A stretch of 64,000 nt of DNA from Flavobacteriales bacterium UBA1494 (GCA_905182175.1 CAJJAT010000009.1:62001-126000), one strand, 5' to 3'. Positions 17,322 to 26,502 are shown, counted from the first letter of the stretch. The notes: a model not told the origin generated them from the sequence alone. Numbers and translations are program-made.

Positions 17322-18845
17322 ATGAAGAATCAACACCTTTTATTCCTACTAACTGTAGTTGGACTACTGTTATTTAACTTCCTATTTTGGCAAGAAAACA
17401 TGGGCGTAAATCTCCCTTTGTTTTCAATCTTTCTAATTGGTTTGGCCTATTACAAAAGCCCTCTAACAGGCAAACGAAAAGAATTCTATTTCGGTTTAAT
17501 TGGTGTTGTTTTAACCGGACTTGTGCTCTGCTGGCACCACAGTGAGTTCAGTATTTTTATGCACTTTGCAAGTGTTTTCATAACCTTAGCAACTTTAAAG
17601 CACAAACGGATTACTACTGTTTTTGAAGGAATAGTAGCTTCTTTAATAACCTACGCTACAGGACCTTTTACTTGGTACAAAGCACTAAAGGAAAGAGAAA
17701 AAGGCAATAAGAAATTAGCGATGACATTTTCCTTCATCAAACTGTGTCTCATCCCACTTCTTGCTTTTGTGCTATTTTTTATTATCTACAAAAATGCAAA
17801 CCCCAAGTTCGACGAATTAACGCTTACCATAACGTAGTCGATAGCAGAACTATTTAAAGACTTTAGTTTTGTTCGGTTTATGTTCCTTTTGTTTGGGTTT
17901 AGTTTCATTTCTGTTGCGCTTTTTAAACCGTATTCATCTGTTGGCTTTATTTCGCATGAAGATCAACTGAAGCGCACAAGAAATTCCGAATACGGAAAAC
18001 AGCTGAGTCTAGGAGTAATTAATTATAGGGACTTTGAGAACGAATACCGAGTGGGGCTTTTAATTTTTGGCGTGTTAAACATATTGCTGTTAATGGTAAA
18101 CATGATTGATCTTAATTGGATTTGGTTTGGGTTTGAAGTTCCTGCTGAGTTTAACCTAAAATCATTTGTACATGAAGGAACTTTCTTGCTCATCTTTAGT
18201 ATACTGCTTTCGATGGGAATCTTTCTTTACTTCTTCAGAGGAAACTTAAATTTTTATTCTCAAAACAAGTGGTTAAAAATATTGGGCAACCTTTGGATTG
18301 CTCAAAATGCAGTACTTACGATTTCTGTTTTCATTCGCAACTACCACTACATAAGTTACCATGGTTTGGCGGGAAAGCGCATTGGGGTAATTGCCTTTTT
18401 ATTAATGACAGTTTTTGGATTACTTACCTTAATTTATAAAGTAAACCGATTAAAAACAACAGCGTTCTTATTGCGCTTAAATGGGTGGTTCATCTTCTTT
18501 ACCTTAATCACGATGACGGCTGTAAATTGGGACAGGATGACGGCGCATTACAATTTAACTCACTCCAACATGGGTGAAATAGATGTGGATTATTACTTGA
18601 AATTAGATGAAAGTGTGGCTCCTTTGATTTTGAAAAATATTGCTGTAGTAGAAGCACAAATGGAGGCGCACTTAGCTCGTCAGAATAAAGAAGTGTGGTT
18701 GCGGTACACCGATATAGAAGCGTTTAAGATTCAATTGGAATACAGAGCGCAACGCTATCTTGAAAATTTGGAGGGTACCACTTGGGCATCGTGGAACGCG
18801 GCGGATTCGAAAATGAAGGGTCAGGTTGCGCGAGCAGAAAATTAA
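17322..18845 (+). pseudogene. DUF4153/DUF4173-type membrane protein gene interrupted by an in-frame TAG
   Basis: Two frames, 17322-17837 and 17880-18845, are in the same phase and are separated only by TAG at 17835-17837; the bases between them encode SIAELFKDFSFVRF without another stop. Joined, they give a protein of about 507 residues with roughly ten membrane helices (first half LLLFNFLFWQENMG, LIPLLAFVLFFIIY; second half FLLFGFSFISVALF, FLLMTVFGLLTLIY), the size and look of DUF4153/4173 proteins. The first ATG in register is 17322, not the TTG at 17301. The stop may be a real null mutation, a read error or suppressed; codons around it are unaffected. Function unknown. Confidence 0.8.
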
Positions 18846-18870
18846 ACACCTAGGCTAGGTGCTTAATTTT
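18842..18870. terminator. Hairpin terminator between convergent genes
   Basis: TTAAACACCTA (18842-18852) pairs with TAGGTGCTTAA (18856-18866) with one G-T wobble around a GGC loop, then TTTT. It overlaps the stop codon of the DUF4153/4173 gene and can also serve the opposing RidA-family gene. Confidence 0.75.
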
Positions 18871-18895
18871 GCGTTAACGCTATTTATAGAAGTAT

Positions 18896-19312
18896 TTATA
18901 TTGTTGCAATAACCTTCAATTCAATCGCAATAGGAGTGGGCAAGCTTTTAATTTCTAGTGTAGTACGGCAAGGCTGGTTGTCTTTAAAATACTCTGCGTA
19001 AAGCTTATTATAGGTTTTGAAATCGTCTTTCATGTTGGTTAAAAAAACAGTTACGTCAACAACATTTTCCCATTTAGCACCTGAATCTTCTACTACAGCT
19101 CTAACGTTATCAAAAACCGATCGGCATTGCGTTTCGATGTCGTAAGAGATAATGTTTCCATTTTCATCTAGCTCCACTCCTGGAATTTTCTTGCTTCCTC
19201 GTTCTCTTGGCCCAACGCCTGAACAAAATAATAAATTCCCAACTTTTCTTGAATGTGGATATGCTCCAACTGGTTCAGGAGCTCTATTAGAATCAAATTT
19301 TTCGCTTGACAT
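18896..19312 (-). CDS. RidA/YjgF-family protein, possibly 2-aminomuconate deaminase
   Basis: The 138 residues match the Rid family: an N-terminal GAYPHSRKVGNLLFCSG, a middle CRSVFDNVRAVVEDSGAKW and a C-terminal PTPIAIELKVIATI. Rid proteins are small trimeric enzymes that hydrolyse imines/enamines. The leading RAPEPVGAYPHSR and the GVELDENG segment resemble the subgroup annotated as 2-aminomuconate deaminase in the kynurenine route, but no other kynurenine-pathway gene is nearby, so that assignment is tentative. The arginine of PCRTTLEI near residue 113 corresponds to the substrate-binding Arg of the family. It is monocistronic. Confidence 0.85.
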   Translation of the reverse strand: MSSEKFDSNRAPEPVGAYPHSRKVGNLLFCSGVGPRERGSKKIPGVELDENGNIISYDIETQCRSVFDNVRAVVEDSGAKWENVVDVTVFLTNMKDDFKTYNKLYAEYFKDNQPCRTTLEIKSLPTPIAIELKVIATI

Positions 19313-19387
19313 GTTTTTCTTTTTTGTAAAAATAAGAAAGCAGTAACCGAATCAAAACCATTTTTTAAATCATTTTTGATTAAAAAT

Positions 19388-19418
19388 AACCTAACAGGTA
19401 CTTGTTACCTGTCAGGTT
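19388..19418. repeat. Palindromic element, AACCT-NNN-AGGT pair
   Basis: AACCTAACAGGTA (19388-19400) and TACCTGTCAGGTT (19406-19418) pair with one mismatch around a 5-nt loop CTTGT. It lies between the RidA gene and the membrane protein gene. Arm design and loop size match the element at 5834-5874. Confidence 0.75.
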
Positions 19419-19430
19419 ACATATACCTAT

Positions 19431-20108
19431 TTAAACTTGAGCGGTTTGTACCTTATTCTTCCGATCGCCCAACTTCACCTTCCACTTTCCAATAGCAACG
19501 GCCATTATGGGTGAACCAATTACCGTTGGCGCCAACCAAACAATCCAAGCAGGTTCAAAATGAATGTTTGTCAGTAGAAAAGCGGTTGAGGTGGCAATGA
19601 ACGAGCCGCCCATACGACCAATGTGAGTGTACAACCAATCATTTTTCACCCATTTTCTTTTCCACATTTTTACAGCATCTTGAACTGTCATCCAAGTTAA
19701 AAGACCTCCAAATATTAATAAGATAGGCATGGCTCCGGCGAATCCAATTCTACCAAAATTTACGGCTACCAAATACAACATGAAAAAACCACACAGCATT
19801 GAAAGAATGTTAAAGCCCCAATCTAACCAAGAGCGAACAACTTCTTTCTTGTTTCGTAAAACCCGTTTCCCTGTAAAGGCCATGTAAAAACTAAAAATAG
19901 CAATGGTCTGTAGCAACAAATTTCCCCGAAAGGAAGCAACAAAAAGCCCTGTTACAACAACAGAAAGCATCGCATAGAAGTAAATCTCGCCGCTTAAGGT
20001 GTGGTTTTTTGAGCCTTTTTTTGTGAGTATCGCAAGTATGCCGCAAAGTAGGGCAATTCCGCCTGAAAAGGCGTGAGAATAGAGAACGTATTGAACAAAA
20101 TCTTTCAT
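19431..20108 (-). CDS. Multi-pass membrane protein, DUF2306-like
   Basis: The 225 residues contain about seven hydrophobic helices, starting YVLYSHAFSGGIALLCGILA. The pattern H(A/T)xSG followed by K-rich GSKNHTLSGEIYFYAMLSVV, and the later LYTHIGRMGGS, resemble predicted integral membrane proteins of the DUF2306 group. Function is unknown; the conserved histidines could bind a metal or heme, but this is a guess. It is separated by only 17 bp from the outer-membrane protein gene upstream on the same strand, so the two probably share a transcript. Confidence 0.65.
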   Translation of the reverse strand: MKDFVQYVLYSHAFSGGIALLCGILAILTKKGSKNHTLSGEIYFYAMLSVVVTGLFVASFRGNLLLQTIAIFSFYMAFTGKRVLRNKKEVVRSWLDWGFNILSMLCGFFMLYLVAVNFGRIGFAGAMPILLIFGGLLTWMTVQDAVKMWKRKWVKNDWLYTHIGRMGGSFIATSTAFLLTNIHFEPAWIVWLAPTVIGSPIMAVAIGKWKVKLGDRKNKVQTAQV

Positions 20109-20125
20109 GATATGAGTGGGATTGG

Positions 20126-21394
20126 TTATCGAAGTTTTTTAGTAATTTTCATTCTCTCTGGATAAAAAACTACTTGTATAAAGTTGAATTCTATTTGGTT
20201 GTTGGTAAAACTCAATCTTTTCTTTTTGTAATTGAGGTCTGGAGTGAATCGTAGGTTGGTTCTTAAAAGCAAGTAATCAACATCTGAGATTCGAATGTCC
20301 CACCCAAAAACAAGTCCGTAAGCTAATTTATTTTCAGTAAAGTCTACCACTTCAGATCCTCTATCTGTTTCGTTATAGTTATAGTTGTTCAGTCCAACAT
20401 ATGGGCCAACAAAAGGAACAAAACCATGATAATTCCCTATAAATTTAAATGCTTCAAAAGCCAATGAATTGGTTTTTAATTCCGAAGTATAGCCATAAGC
20501 GGTTTCCTTTTGTTGCAACGGTCGATAGGATAGACGCACAGCAGCATCTTGTTTGTGAAAATAGTAACCTATACCAATTTCAAGGTTAAAATTTTGGGTG
20601 GCTTCTTGATTTAAAAAGGGAGTTCGTTCAGAAAATTCAATTGGTTCTAATGGAATGGTGTAGCTCAGTCCTGCGGCAAATGAAAAAGTAGACAGACCAT
20701 TTTCTTTTTCCAATGCATCCTGCGCTTTGGCAACGAATTTTTTCATTTCGTCTTTACCATAGCTTTGGGTAAAATCGAAGAGCCTTTTGTAACTCACCAT
20801 AATCGAAAATTGATTTAGGTCAACCTTTTCGAAGGTAGTTCTAGAGTTTGCGTAATTGTAGCTTTTGTTATTAAAGTACCTTACCACCAAGTCGAAAAGC
20901 TTACTGCCTTTGTGACGATACGAAAGACCTCCTTCAAAACACCACTGCCGATTGTTATCTGTTGGCCCTTCTCCTTCGCTACCCTTTGCGCTAAAATCTG
21001 TTCCGCCAAAACCTGTACCAATAAATGGACGGATAGCGTTTGGTTTAATTTTCAGTGGAAAGTATCGAAAGCCTGTTAACACTCCATTGCTTATGCTGGC
21101 ATCCTTAGAATTATTGAGAGCGAATTCTAGTACTGGAATTGAGATGTAAAAGTCAGCATGATCCCAAAAGTGTGTTCCGCCAATTACAAAACGAGCAGAA
21201 CCAAAAGAAGGAAGTTTTTTGGTGTCAAAATCTCCGCCTGAGTTTAGCGTTGTAAAAGTTGCCGATTGGGGTAAGAATTCAGTTTCTATGCCAAAGTATG
21301 TGTGCGCAAACTGATAGGGATCCCTTTGTTTTTTTTCTTGCGAAAAGGCAACGGTACTTGATAGAAGTAAAACGGTTAAAAAGTTTTTTTTCAT
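20126..21394 (-). CDS. Outer-membrane beta-barrel protein
   Basis: The 422 residues begin with a signal peptide (MKKNFLTVLLLSSTVAFS, cut before QEK). The rest is rich in alternating strands with aromatic girdles (HTYFGIETEF, FRYFPLKIKP, RPFIGTGFGG, SYRHKGSKLF, NLEIGIGYYFHKQDA, GWDIRISDVDYLLL), as in porin-like or OmpA-like barrels. A predicted helical insert near residues 215-235 (DEMKKFVAKAQDALEKENG) separates two half-barrels. It is not a TonB receptor: it is too short and there is no plug domain. The substrate is unknown. It is the first gene of a probable two-gene unit. Confidence 0.72.
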   Translation of the reverse strand: MKKNFLTVLLLSSTVAFSQEKKQRDPYQFAHTYFGIETEFLPQSATFTTLNSGGDFDTKKLPSFGSARFVIGGTHFWDHADFYISIPVLEFALNNSKDASISNGVLTGFRYFPLKIKPNAIRPFIGTGFGGTDFSAKGSEGEGPTDNNRQWCFEGGLSYRHKGSKLFDLVVRYFNNKSYNYANSRTTFEKVDLNQFSIMVSYKRLFDFTQSYGKDEMKKFVAKAQDALEKENGLSTFSFAAGLSYTIPLEPIEFSERTPFLNQEATQNFNLEIGIGYYFHKQDAAVRLSYRPLQQKETAYGYTSELKTNSLAFEAFKFIGNYHGFVPFVGPYVGLNNYNYNETDRGSEVVDFTENKLAYGLVFGWDIRISDVDYLLLRTNLRFTPDLNYKKKRLSFTNNQIEFNFIQVVFYPERMKITKKLR

Positions 21395-21713
21395 GCCTCT
21401 GATTTTCTCTGTAGTAATTGAGCCTGTCGAAATGTTGATGGTTCAAAGAAATGAGAGTTATTAGAGCGCTGCAAAAAAGGGTGATGATTGACTCGGTTAT
21501 GTGATGAATGTCAAGCAAAATGTAGGCGGTCAGATCGATTTGGGATGAATGACAAGGTAAAAGGAGGAAAGAGCTGTTATAAAATCAGATTAACTCTTTT
21601 TAAAAAGCTCCACACTTTCAAAGTTAATTTCAGTTTGTTGTGATTTGATCGGTTGAGAAAACGACCTTTTCAATTAATAACAAAAAGGTAAAAGGGTGCA
21701 GTTTTAGCTGGTT
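21395..21713. other. Noncoding gap, nothing definite
   Basis: This holds the upstream region of the outer-membrane protein gene and the downstream region of the LytTR gene, both on the minus strand. An A/T-rich near-palindrome CTCTTTTTAAAAAGCTC lies near 21594-21610 and might end the LytTR transcript; I see no gene. Confidence 0.4.
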
Positions 21714-22574
21714 TTACAAAGACTCCAAAGAAAGTCTTATTTTATTTACAAAGGCCCTCGAAACAGGAACCTCAAGAGTATTTTGTATCTCGAAACTCAG
21801 CGTTAAGCCTTGAGCGTTTCCATTAAATTTATGCACTTTTTCAAGGTTCACTAAATAACTTCGGTGGCACTTTTGAACTGAGTTAAATTCTAGAAAGGCC
21901 TCTTCCATATTTTTAAGAGTGTTTCTAATTACCTCTTTCTTTACTCTATTTTCTGAATCATGATAAACTTCAACATAGTTTTCTATAGCTTTTATTGCTA
22001 GTATGTTGTTTGAATTTAGTTGAATGTTTTCAGATTTATTTTGTGATGGGATAGTAACTAGTTGAGCTGAGTCAGCATGTTTGTGAATTGAGGTATTTAG
22101 TCCTGCAGCTGTCTTTTGCATGGTGCTTAACCTTCTGTTGTAAACTAATAACGTGCTAACAATAACAGGAAAAACACCAACTGTTAGCGTTAGACCTTGG
22201 TAAAACCAAAAGCCATCTAAGTTAAATTCAATAAAATCACGATACGTAGAGTACAGTAAATTACCAAAGCCAATTGTGAAAAACATCCACAAGGTATAGA
22301 CAATGTTTTTACCAACGGTCCACGTTTTTTTGCTGTACCAATTAGGCAGTAGGGTTTTAAACACTAGAAAATTGCTGAACAAACAAAAAGTTGTGACTAA
22401 GCCATAGCCAAAAAGTTGAATAGTTTTAGAATCGGATTGCCAATTGCTCAATCCAAAAGGTTGGAAAAATCGAAGAAAAATAAAAATAAAAAGGCCAAAA
22501 GCTACAGCAGAAATTGTGGCTCTTTTTACAGAGTCATGAAAAGGGTAGGGTTCGTAAATTACTTTCCATCGCAT
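21714..22574 (-). CDS. Membrane-anchored LytTR-family transcriptional regulator
   Basis: The 286 residues combine an N-terminal membrane part with four helices (about residues 18-145: AVAFGLFIFIFLRFF, LFGYGLVTTFCLFSNFLVF, NIVYTLWMFFTIGFGNLLY, LTLTVGVFPVIVSTLL) and a C-terminal LytTR DNA-binding domain (about 185-285: ILAIKAIENYVEVYHD, FNSVQKCHRSYLVNLEKV, EVPVSRAFVNKIR). There is no receiver domain, so it is not a classical response regulator: the membrane part probably senses or docks a signal directly. Such TM-LytTR proteins are common in Bacteroidota. It stands alone, with no obvious partner gene. Confidence 0.9.
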   Translation of the reverse strand: MRWKVIYEPYPFHDSVKRATISAVAFGLFIFIFLRFFQPFGLSNWQSDSKTIQLFGYGLVTTFCLFSNFLVFKTLLPNWYSKKTWTVGKNIVYTLWMFFTIGFGNLLYSTYRDFIEFNLDGFWFYQGLTLTVGVFPVIVSTLLVYNRRLSTMQKTAAGLNTSIHKHADSAQLVTIPSQNKSENIQLNSNNILAIKAIENYVEVYHDSENRVKKEVIRNTLKNMEEAFLEFNSVQKCHRSYLVNLEKVHKFNGNAQGLTLSFEIQNTLEVPVSRAFVNKIRLSLESL

Positions 22575-22801
22575 CCGTAAGCTAAATTAATGTTTTAGCT
22601 GTATTTTCTAGAGTTTTCGAGGAAACTTATATTGAATTTAAGAAGGAGGAAAAAGGACAACAGGACTGCGTTGTGCTTCAATCGAAAAGGGGTCTCTTTG
22701 TTAGACCTCCATTAAGAGAAGAATTTAGTTGGGTTTGTATAAACTAATTATTTATATAACATTTTGAAAATATGTGTTTAGGCAAGGAGGCCTACAAAAG
22801 C

Positions 22802-22831
22802 AAAAAAGAAGGGCTTTATAGAGCCCTTCTT
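22802..22831 (-). terminator. Minus-strand rho-independent terminator
   Basis: The stem AAGAAGGGCT (22806-22815) with AGCCCTTCTT (22822-22831) and loop TTATAG is followed, on the minus strand, by a T-run (plus-strand A-run 22802-22807). It sits 13 bp after the stop of the cupredoxin-like gene. Confidence 0.85.
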
Positions 22832-22843
22832 GGTCAACTTGTT

Positions 22844-23246
22844 TCACTTTACTGTAATGGAATAGTGTGCTGTAGAGTTCATAGGGCAAAAGAATACATA
22901 TTCTCCTGCTTCCAATATGACTTCATTACTCATTTGAGTTTCACCTTCTTTTACAGTTTTGGTTACATGTGCATTTTTTATGTGGTCTTTTTTGTTCAGT
23001 TTTTCCTTTTGGAGCAACTACAAAACCCGCCTCGTGGTCCACCCCTTTGTTTGTTACCGCAAAAACATACGGTTCTCCAGCCTCAAACTTTAACTCACTT
23101 TGGTTGAAGTCGCCTGGTGTTTGGGTTAGTTTAATCACTTTCGCCTCTTTGTCCAAAGTTCGAACATGAGCAGCACTTTGTGCAGCAGCAGAAAATCCGA
23201 TGAACAATGTTAAAATGGTTACTGTATTTTTAATCAAAATTTTCAT
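22844..23246 (-). pseudogene. Secreted cupredoxin-like protein gene, frameshifted in an A6/T6 run
   Basis: The ATG at 23246 opens a signal peptide (MKILIKNTVTILTLFIGFSAAA) and a mature domain through FNQSELKFEAGEPYVFAV and VDHEAGFVVAPKGKTEQ. There the frame breaks in a run of six T (plus strand 22988-22993). One base fewer gives KDHIKNAHVTKTVKEGE and ends VFFCPMNSTAHYSITVK with TGA at 22844. The His of VDHEAG and the Cys-Met-His cluster FFCPMNSTAH are candidate copper ligands, as in plastocyanin-like proteins. Corrected length is about 133 residues. A good terminator follows, so the gene was recently functional or the indel is a read error. Its neighbour, the AhpD-like gene, is broken the same way. 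Confidence 0.82.
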
Positions 23247-23429
23247 GTTGTTTGTGTTTAATGAAGAGACGTTATTCAAATACTTTTTGGGTTAATTTTT
23301 AATTGATTAGGACATAAGTTCCTTTTTTAGGCGAGTTAATGTAAAAAATAGAATTTATTTGAGGGGAAATGCATTTTTCAGATTTACCAGATCGTATTTT
23401 AAGCTTTAACTGCGAAGAGGGTGGTTTTC

Positions 23430-23962
23430 TTAAAGAGCCGCTGCAGCAGGAAAGTCGACAGGAACTTGAGTTGTTCCGTGTAAATAGTTGCTAACGGTTT
23501 TGTCTCCAATTAGCATAATTATATCAATAACTTCTGCCTTAGTATATCCAGCTGAAAATAAATTTGCGATACTTTCCGAGCTGGGTTTACTTCTATTTTC
23601 AGTAGCATCTTTCACGTAATGTGCTAGGGAATCAAATGTTGAGTTGAAGCTTGCTCGTCCACTTCTAATCTTTAAAATTTGGCGGTTTGTAAAACCATTT
23701 ATTATACCAATGGCAGTATGTGCTGCAAGGCAGTAAGCACTATCGTTTACTTGACTTACAACCAGATTTGCAATCTCTTTTCCTTGTGCGGAAAGGGATG
23801 TTTTTCTGTTTGCTAGGGCTAAATAGTCTGACAAAGCAGTGTCGTTATGCGCATAGGGGCATATAGGTTGGGTAAGAAACCAACAGCTTTTTCTAAATTG
23901 TCGAAAATGGCTTGTTTGTTAGGTGTTACTTCATTTCTCGTTGGAACACTAAAGTTTTTCAT
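23430..23962 (-). pseudogene. AhpD/carboxymuconolactone-decarboxylase-family gene, frameshifted in a G4/C4 run
   Basis: From the ATG at 23962 the frame reads MKNFSVPTRNEVTPNKQAIF and on to FLPNLYA, then leaves register at GGGG (plus strand 23856-23859). Adding one base gives LYAPYAHNDTALSDYLALAN and the rest of the domain, with SAYCLAAHTAIGIINGF as the redox/active-site segment, ending at 23430. Corrected length is about 177 residues. AhpD-like proteins act as peroxide- or alkylhydroperoxide-reducing carriers; here the usual CxxC is reduced to a single Cys followed by AAH. The AraC-type regulator at 24733-25584 could control it, as such pairs are common, but the HAD gene lies between them. 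Confidence 0.82.
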
Positions 23963-24098
23963 GGGGTATAACTTTTCGTTTGTTTTAGATTGATGGGACA
24001 AAGGTTGCCTTGAAATGAAGGTTGAATTAGAATCGAATTCCCGAAAAATGGAACAGAATTCCCGAATGTGTTTCAAAGCTTATTCCTAGCTTTGGAAT

Positions 24099-24758
24099 AT
24101 GACTAAAACACTCTTCATTTTCGACATTGACGATACGCTAACTAAAAGTGCAGCAATTCACATACAAGCTTTTATTGAAAGTTTGCACGAATTGGGAGTT
24201 AAAAAAATGGACACCAACTTTGGCGAATACCTTCATCATACTGACTCGTATGTTTCTAAAACTATTTACGAGAAGGAATTGTGGCAAACATTTACGGAGC
24301 AAGTGAAGGCTCAGTTTGAAAAATTGTTAAGCAATAAAATGGCAGAAGAAGAAATTATTGAAATCCCAGGAGCATCACATTTTATTAAAGAAGTGCGGAA
24401 AAACAAATCAATAGCTGTCTGCTTCGCCACAGGTTCTTTGAGACGGCCTGCAATTCAAAAATTACAATCAATAGGGGTTAAGTTTGACGATCAGCTCTTA
24501 GTGGCTTCTGATCGCCTTTTAAAGCGGGAAAGTATTGTGAAAAAAGCGATTGCAGATGCAAAAGCATTCTACCAAGTAGATAGTTTTGAAAGAATAATTT
24601 CCATTGGTGACGGACCTTGGGATTTAAAAGTCGCACAGAATTTAGGTTTGGAGTTTGTAGGAATTGGGTTGAAAAACAAGGAGAGATTGATTGATAACGG
24701 TTGTGCAAAGCACTTTGATGATTTTACAACGATCAGCCCAGTGCAGTTGTTAGACTAA
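24099..24758 (+). CDS. HAD-superfamily hydrolase (phosphatase-like)
   Basis: The 219 residues show the HAD motifs in order: FIFDIDDTLT (residues 6-15, nucleophile Asp in DxDDT), the threonine of FATGSLRRP near residue 110 as motif II, the lysine of LLKRESIVKKAI near 145 as motif III, and ISIGDGPWDLKVA near 168 as motif IV. A helical cap is inserted after motif I. It resembles phosphoglycolate-phosphatase/beta-phosphoglucomutase-type enzymes, but the substrate cannot be read from sequence. Its 3' end overlaps the convergent AraC-type gene by 26 bp. Confidence 0.88.
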   Translation: MTKTLFIFDIDDTLTKSAAIHIQAFIESLHELGVKKMDTNFGEYLHHTDSYVSKTIYEKELWQTFTEQVKAQFEKLLSNKMAEEEIIEIPGASHFIKEVRKNKSIAVCFATGSLRRPAIQKLQSIGVKFDDQLLVASDRLLKRESIVKKAIADAKAFYQVDSFERIISIGDGPWDLKVAQNLGLEFVGIGLKNKERLIDNGCAKHFDDFTTISPVQLLD

Positions 24759-25584
24759 CCTTAAATTCTTTTGGGCTTTTACCGGTATTTTTCTTAAAAA
24801 ATCGGCTAAAATAAGCAGGGTCTTCATACCCTAAATCGAATCCAACCTCTGAAATACTTTTATCCGTGTAAAGTAGTAGTCGTTTTGCTTCCAAAACCAA
24901 CCTGTTGTGGATAATTTGTTGAGGGGACTGTTGGTTGTAAATTCCAAATAGGTTGGAGATCGTTTTTGGTGATTTGAAAAGTAAATCAGCGTACTCTTTT
25001 ACGTGGCGTTTCTCTTTAAAATGAGTGTCTACTAATACATTAAACTTGCGAATAATGTCAATCTGTTTATTGTTTAACTTTTTGGAAATCAATTGGTCTT
25101 TTGCTAGTCTAACGCACTTTATAATGAAGCGTTTCAGCATCATTTGAAGCATTTCTCCTTGTATTTTATCTGGCGTTTCAAACTCATCAATAAAAACTTG
25201 GAGCAGGACATTAAACTTTGGCTGTTCAATTTGGGAAATCGTTAAAATTGGTAAATCCTGTGTCCCAAAAAATAAAATTCCGTTGCAAGAAACTTCCTCA
25301 TCGTGATCTAAAATACAATAAAATTCCCGGTTAAAAACAAAGCCGTGCAGCGGCGGACAGCCCATTCCAAAACCAATATTTTGTAAATAAGTAAGGGTAA
25401 CAATTTGGTTCGGCAGCAGCAAAAATGGTTCGCTATCTATCACCAACTTCACAGGTTCGGCATTCCTGTTCCACAACATACTCACCATGCTTTTTTTTAC
25501 AGAAAACAAATTTCTGTCAACCCTGTAATTATCGGTTAACCCAACAATAGATCCCATTTGTGCATTGTAATATTCGAATCGCAT
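24733..25584 (-). CDS. AraC-family transcriptional regulator
   Basis: The 283 residues carry a C-terminal AraC domain (about 185-280) with two helix-turn-helix units: VKEYADLLFKSPKTISNLF and the signature SEVGFDLGYEDPAYFSRFFK followed by TGKSPKEF. The N-terminal half (about 1-150) is a cupin-like sensor (VKLVIDSEPFLLLPNQIVTL, GCPPLHGFVFNREFYCI). Flavobacterial members of this type usually sit next to peroxidase-like or redox genes. The nearby broken AhpD-like gene, on the same strand and downstream, is the natural target candidate. The 3' end overlaps the HAD gene by 26 bp on the opposite strand. Confidence 0.92.
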   Translation of the reverse strand: MRFEYYNAQMGSIVGLTDNYRVDRNLFSVKKSMVSMLWNRNAEPVKLVIDSEPFLLLPNQIVTLTYLQNIGFGMGCPPLHGFVFNREFYCILDHDEEVSCNGILFFGTQDLPILTISQIEQPKFNVLLQVFIDEFETPDKIQGEMLQMMLKRFIIKCVRLAKDQLISKKLNNKQIDIIRKFNVLVDTHFKEKRHVKEYADLLFKSPKTISNLFGIYNQQSPQQIIHNRLVLEAKRLLLYTDKSISEVGFDLGYEDPAYFSRFFKKNTGKSPKEFKVSLTTALG

Positions 25585-25674
25585 ATGGTAAAGGTAAGTA
25601 GAGTTTTACTGTATGTTTTGTCGCTTTTTATTCAGTTGAACGAAAGAGGAATTGTAATGAAAGGCTTGTGTAGG

Positions 25675-26457
25675 TTAATGTTTTTTTAACTTCTCCACCT
25701 CGTTTTGTAATTTCAACATCATGCTGCTTAATTCATCCACAGAGGTTTGATTGACTTGTTTTTCTGGTAATTCGAAGGTTAAATATCCTTTTGCTTTCCA
25801 AACTTCAACAACCTCGTCTACAGGGATTTCGTAAGGGTCATACTCCATGTTGTCAGAGTGTAATTCTAAGCTTCGCTTTTCTTCAATGTTATTGGTTACC
25901 CTCTTATAAACTAACCCGTCATTTTTAGAAACGATAATATAGCACTCTCCAGATTTTACCCAATTCCAATTCTCTATGTGTTCTGTTAACACATAACTGC
26001 CGGAGGGTATCGGCAACATACTGTCCCCTGTTATTTCAAATGCGCGGTAACTGCCTTGGCTAAGTTCTTTTACTGGTAAGCCGAAGTTGGGCAATTGCTC
26101 CACAAATTCAGGGTCGGAAAAACCGTTTAGGTAGCCCGCTGCTGCTTTTGCAGGAACTAGAGAAATTCGCTCATTGTTTTCAGCATCTACCACAATAGGA
26201 AGAACTCTTAAGTTATTTCCTTCTATGTTTTTCAGGCTAATCTTTTTAGTTTGGCTCAAATCCTTTTCCAACAAGTCGTCTAGTGTTACTTGAAAAAAGT
26301 GTGAGATATTCTGAAGAGTTTCGAATTTAGGTTCTGCTCTTCCTTCTTCGTAAGATCCAATTTTGGGTCGGTTTACACCGATTTTATTGGCCAAATCGCC
26401 CTGAGTTAGAGCCTTTGATTTGCGAAGGTATTTTAAGTTTGCTTGAAAGTAATTCAA
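25675..26457 (-). CDS. XRE-type HTH repressor with S24 (LexA/CI-like) peptidase domain
   Basis: The 260 residues have an HTH_3 domain at about 4-60 (LRKSKALTQGDLANKIGVNR, PKIGSYEEGR) and an S24 domain at about 130-235. The catalytic pair is visible: Ser146 in ITGDSMLPI and Lys185 in GLVYKRV, 39 residues apart as in LexA. A likely self-cleavage site is Ala107-Gly108 in AKAAAGYLNG, 38 residues before the serine. A coiled tail (LQNEVEKLKKH) ends the protein. Such repressors cleave themselves when RecA filaments form. It is divergent from the DUF1883-like gene across 83 bp containing two palindromes, and 8-10 kb from dinB and a short dnaE, which it could also control. Confidence 0.9.
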   Translation of the reverse strand: MNYFQANLKYLRKSKALTQGDLANKIGVNRPKIGSYEEGRAEPKFETLQNISHFFQVTLDDLLEKDLSQTKKISLKNIEGNNLRVLPIVVDAENNERISLVPAKAAAGYLNGFSDPEFVEQLPNFGLPVKELSQGSYRAFEITGDSMLPIPSGSYVLTEHIENWNWVKSGECYIIVSKNDGLVYKRVTNNIEEKRSLELHSDNMEYDPYEIPVDEVVEVWKAKGYLTFELPEKQVNQTSVDELSSMMLKLQNEVEKLKKH

Positions 26458-26474
26458 AATAAATGCTAAAAATA

Positions 26475-26502
26475 TTAGTAAACTAAAAAATATAGTATAT
26501 TT
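26475..26502. promoter_or_regulatory. Two palindromes in the divergent S24-repressor / DUF1883 promoter region
   Basis: TTAGT-AA-ACTAA (26475-26486) and AAATATA-G-TATATTT (26488-26502) lie side by side between the two divergent starts at 26457 and 26541. They are the natural candidates for an operator through which the S24 repressor controls itself and its neighbour. The sequence is very AT-rich, so chance palindromes are possible. Confidence 0.45.

Noticed and set aside
18896-19312. Confident 2-aminomuconate deaminase call
   Set aside because: No other kynurenine-pathway gene lies nearby, so only the RidA family is supported.
22772-23107. Plus-strand 111-codon frame
   Set aside because: It is antisense to the cupredoxin-like gene and its terminator, and the composition is not protein-like.
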